From contig JANQQF010000069.1 in NCBI GenBank assembly GCA_028285035.1, forward strand, positions 1 to 43,172: DNA of 43,172 nt, in the 5' to 3' direction. The stretch is from Phycisphaerae bacterium. Lineage in GTDB: Bacteria; Chloroflexota; Anaerolineae; 4572-78; J111. The stretch's first letter is position 1. Each line of letters opens with the position of its first letter. The translations under genes were made by a program, and so were the position numbers. Shown here piece by piece: positions 43,091 through 43,172 of this stretch. A model generated the notes under the pieces. The model worked only from the letters and a program-made list of their open reading frames with translations, was not told the DNA's origin and did no database searches.

Positions 43091-43172
43091 TCATCCCCGC
43101 GTGGTTTTAGCGGGGATCCATCGTTCGCTGCCTCCCGGCCAATGGATGCCCGACAAAAGCATTCGGGCATGA
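43091..43172. repeat. two-hairpin intergenic repeat, cut by the window edge
   Basis: ATCCCCGC/GCGGGGAT (43093-43117) and ATGCCCGA/TCGGGCAT (43146-43170) are perfect inverted repeats, of the widespread type built on GTCAT-CCCCGC and GGCATCCA. It follows the Rid-family gene and may also act in mRNA 3' end formation. It may continue beyond the window. Confidence 0.6.

Overview
The window looks like a chromosomal segment of a Chloroflexota bacterium, an Anaerolineae- or Herpetosiphon-like lineage. This is inferred from gene style only: exported proteins ending in a YLPLLLK/YVPLVLK-type tail, an ABC binding protein with a long Val/Glu tether, Thr/Pro-rich linkers, and several families of intergenic palindromes and heptamer repeats. 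No rRNA, tRNA or CRISPR array was seen.

Region 1 (1-14.3 kb, plus strand). Two paralogous secreted glycosidase-like proteins with DUF11 repeats are followed, with a 4-base overlap, by a DUF2723 membrane glycosyltransferase-like protein. Next comes a 2005-residue two-module peptide synthetase (A-T-ST-C-A-T) that carries an internal sulfotransferase domain resembling those of CurM/Ols polyketide synthases. Its hand-read specificity codes are Thr-like for module 1 and Gly for module 2, and it has no release domain. A PPP-type phosphoesterase and an extended SDR reductase follow.

Region 2 (14.3-24.1 kb, minus strand). This is a carbohydrate-acid catabolic and uptake cluster. In transcription order it has a FadR-type GntR regulator, a cyclase-family hydrolase, a tartrate/isopropylmalate-type dehydrogenase, a binding lipoprotein, two permeases, a VOC protein, a DUF1537 four-carbon acid sugar kinase and a Gfo/Idh/MocA oxidoreductase. 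The transporter ATPase is absent. The 397-bp gap before the binding protein holds several palindromes and a candidate plus-strand small RNA. The regulator has a strong promoter followed by a perfect dyad.

Region 3 (24.1-28 kb). An Mrr-like nuclease diverges from a pentapeptide-repeat/TIR protein. Beyond a nested palindrome lies a divergent HxlR regulator/SDR pair whose two -10 boxes share one extended motif, then a small VOC protein.

Region 4 (28-35.8 kb, minus strand). A compact signalling operon encodes two coiled-coil proteins (one membrane-anchored with an extracytoplasmic SH3-like end), a Ras-like GTPase, a PAS histidine kinase and a class III nucleotidyl cyclase. Kinase and cyclase share the same N-terminal sensor/coiled-coil module. 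Upstream lie a WD40 lipoprotein and a membrane-anchored nuclease-fold protein that has lost two catalytic arginines.

Region 5 (36-43.2 kb). This contains an AHSA1-type protein overlapping an ArsR regulator, a small membrane protein, a second ArsR-type regulator, a divergent metallophosphoesterase-like protein with its LysR regulator, and a plus-strand run of EamA transporter, ACT protein, PEP mutase/isocitrate lyase family enzyme and Rid-family protein. Repeat hairpins close the window.
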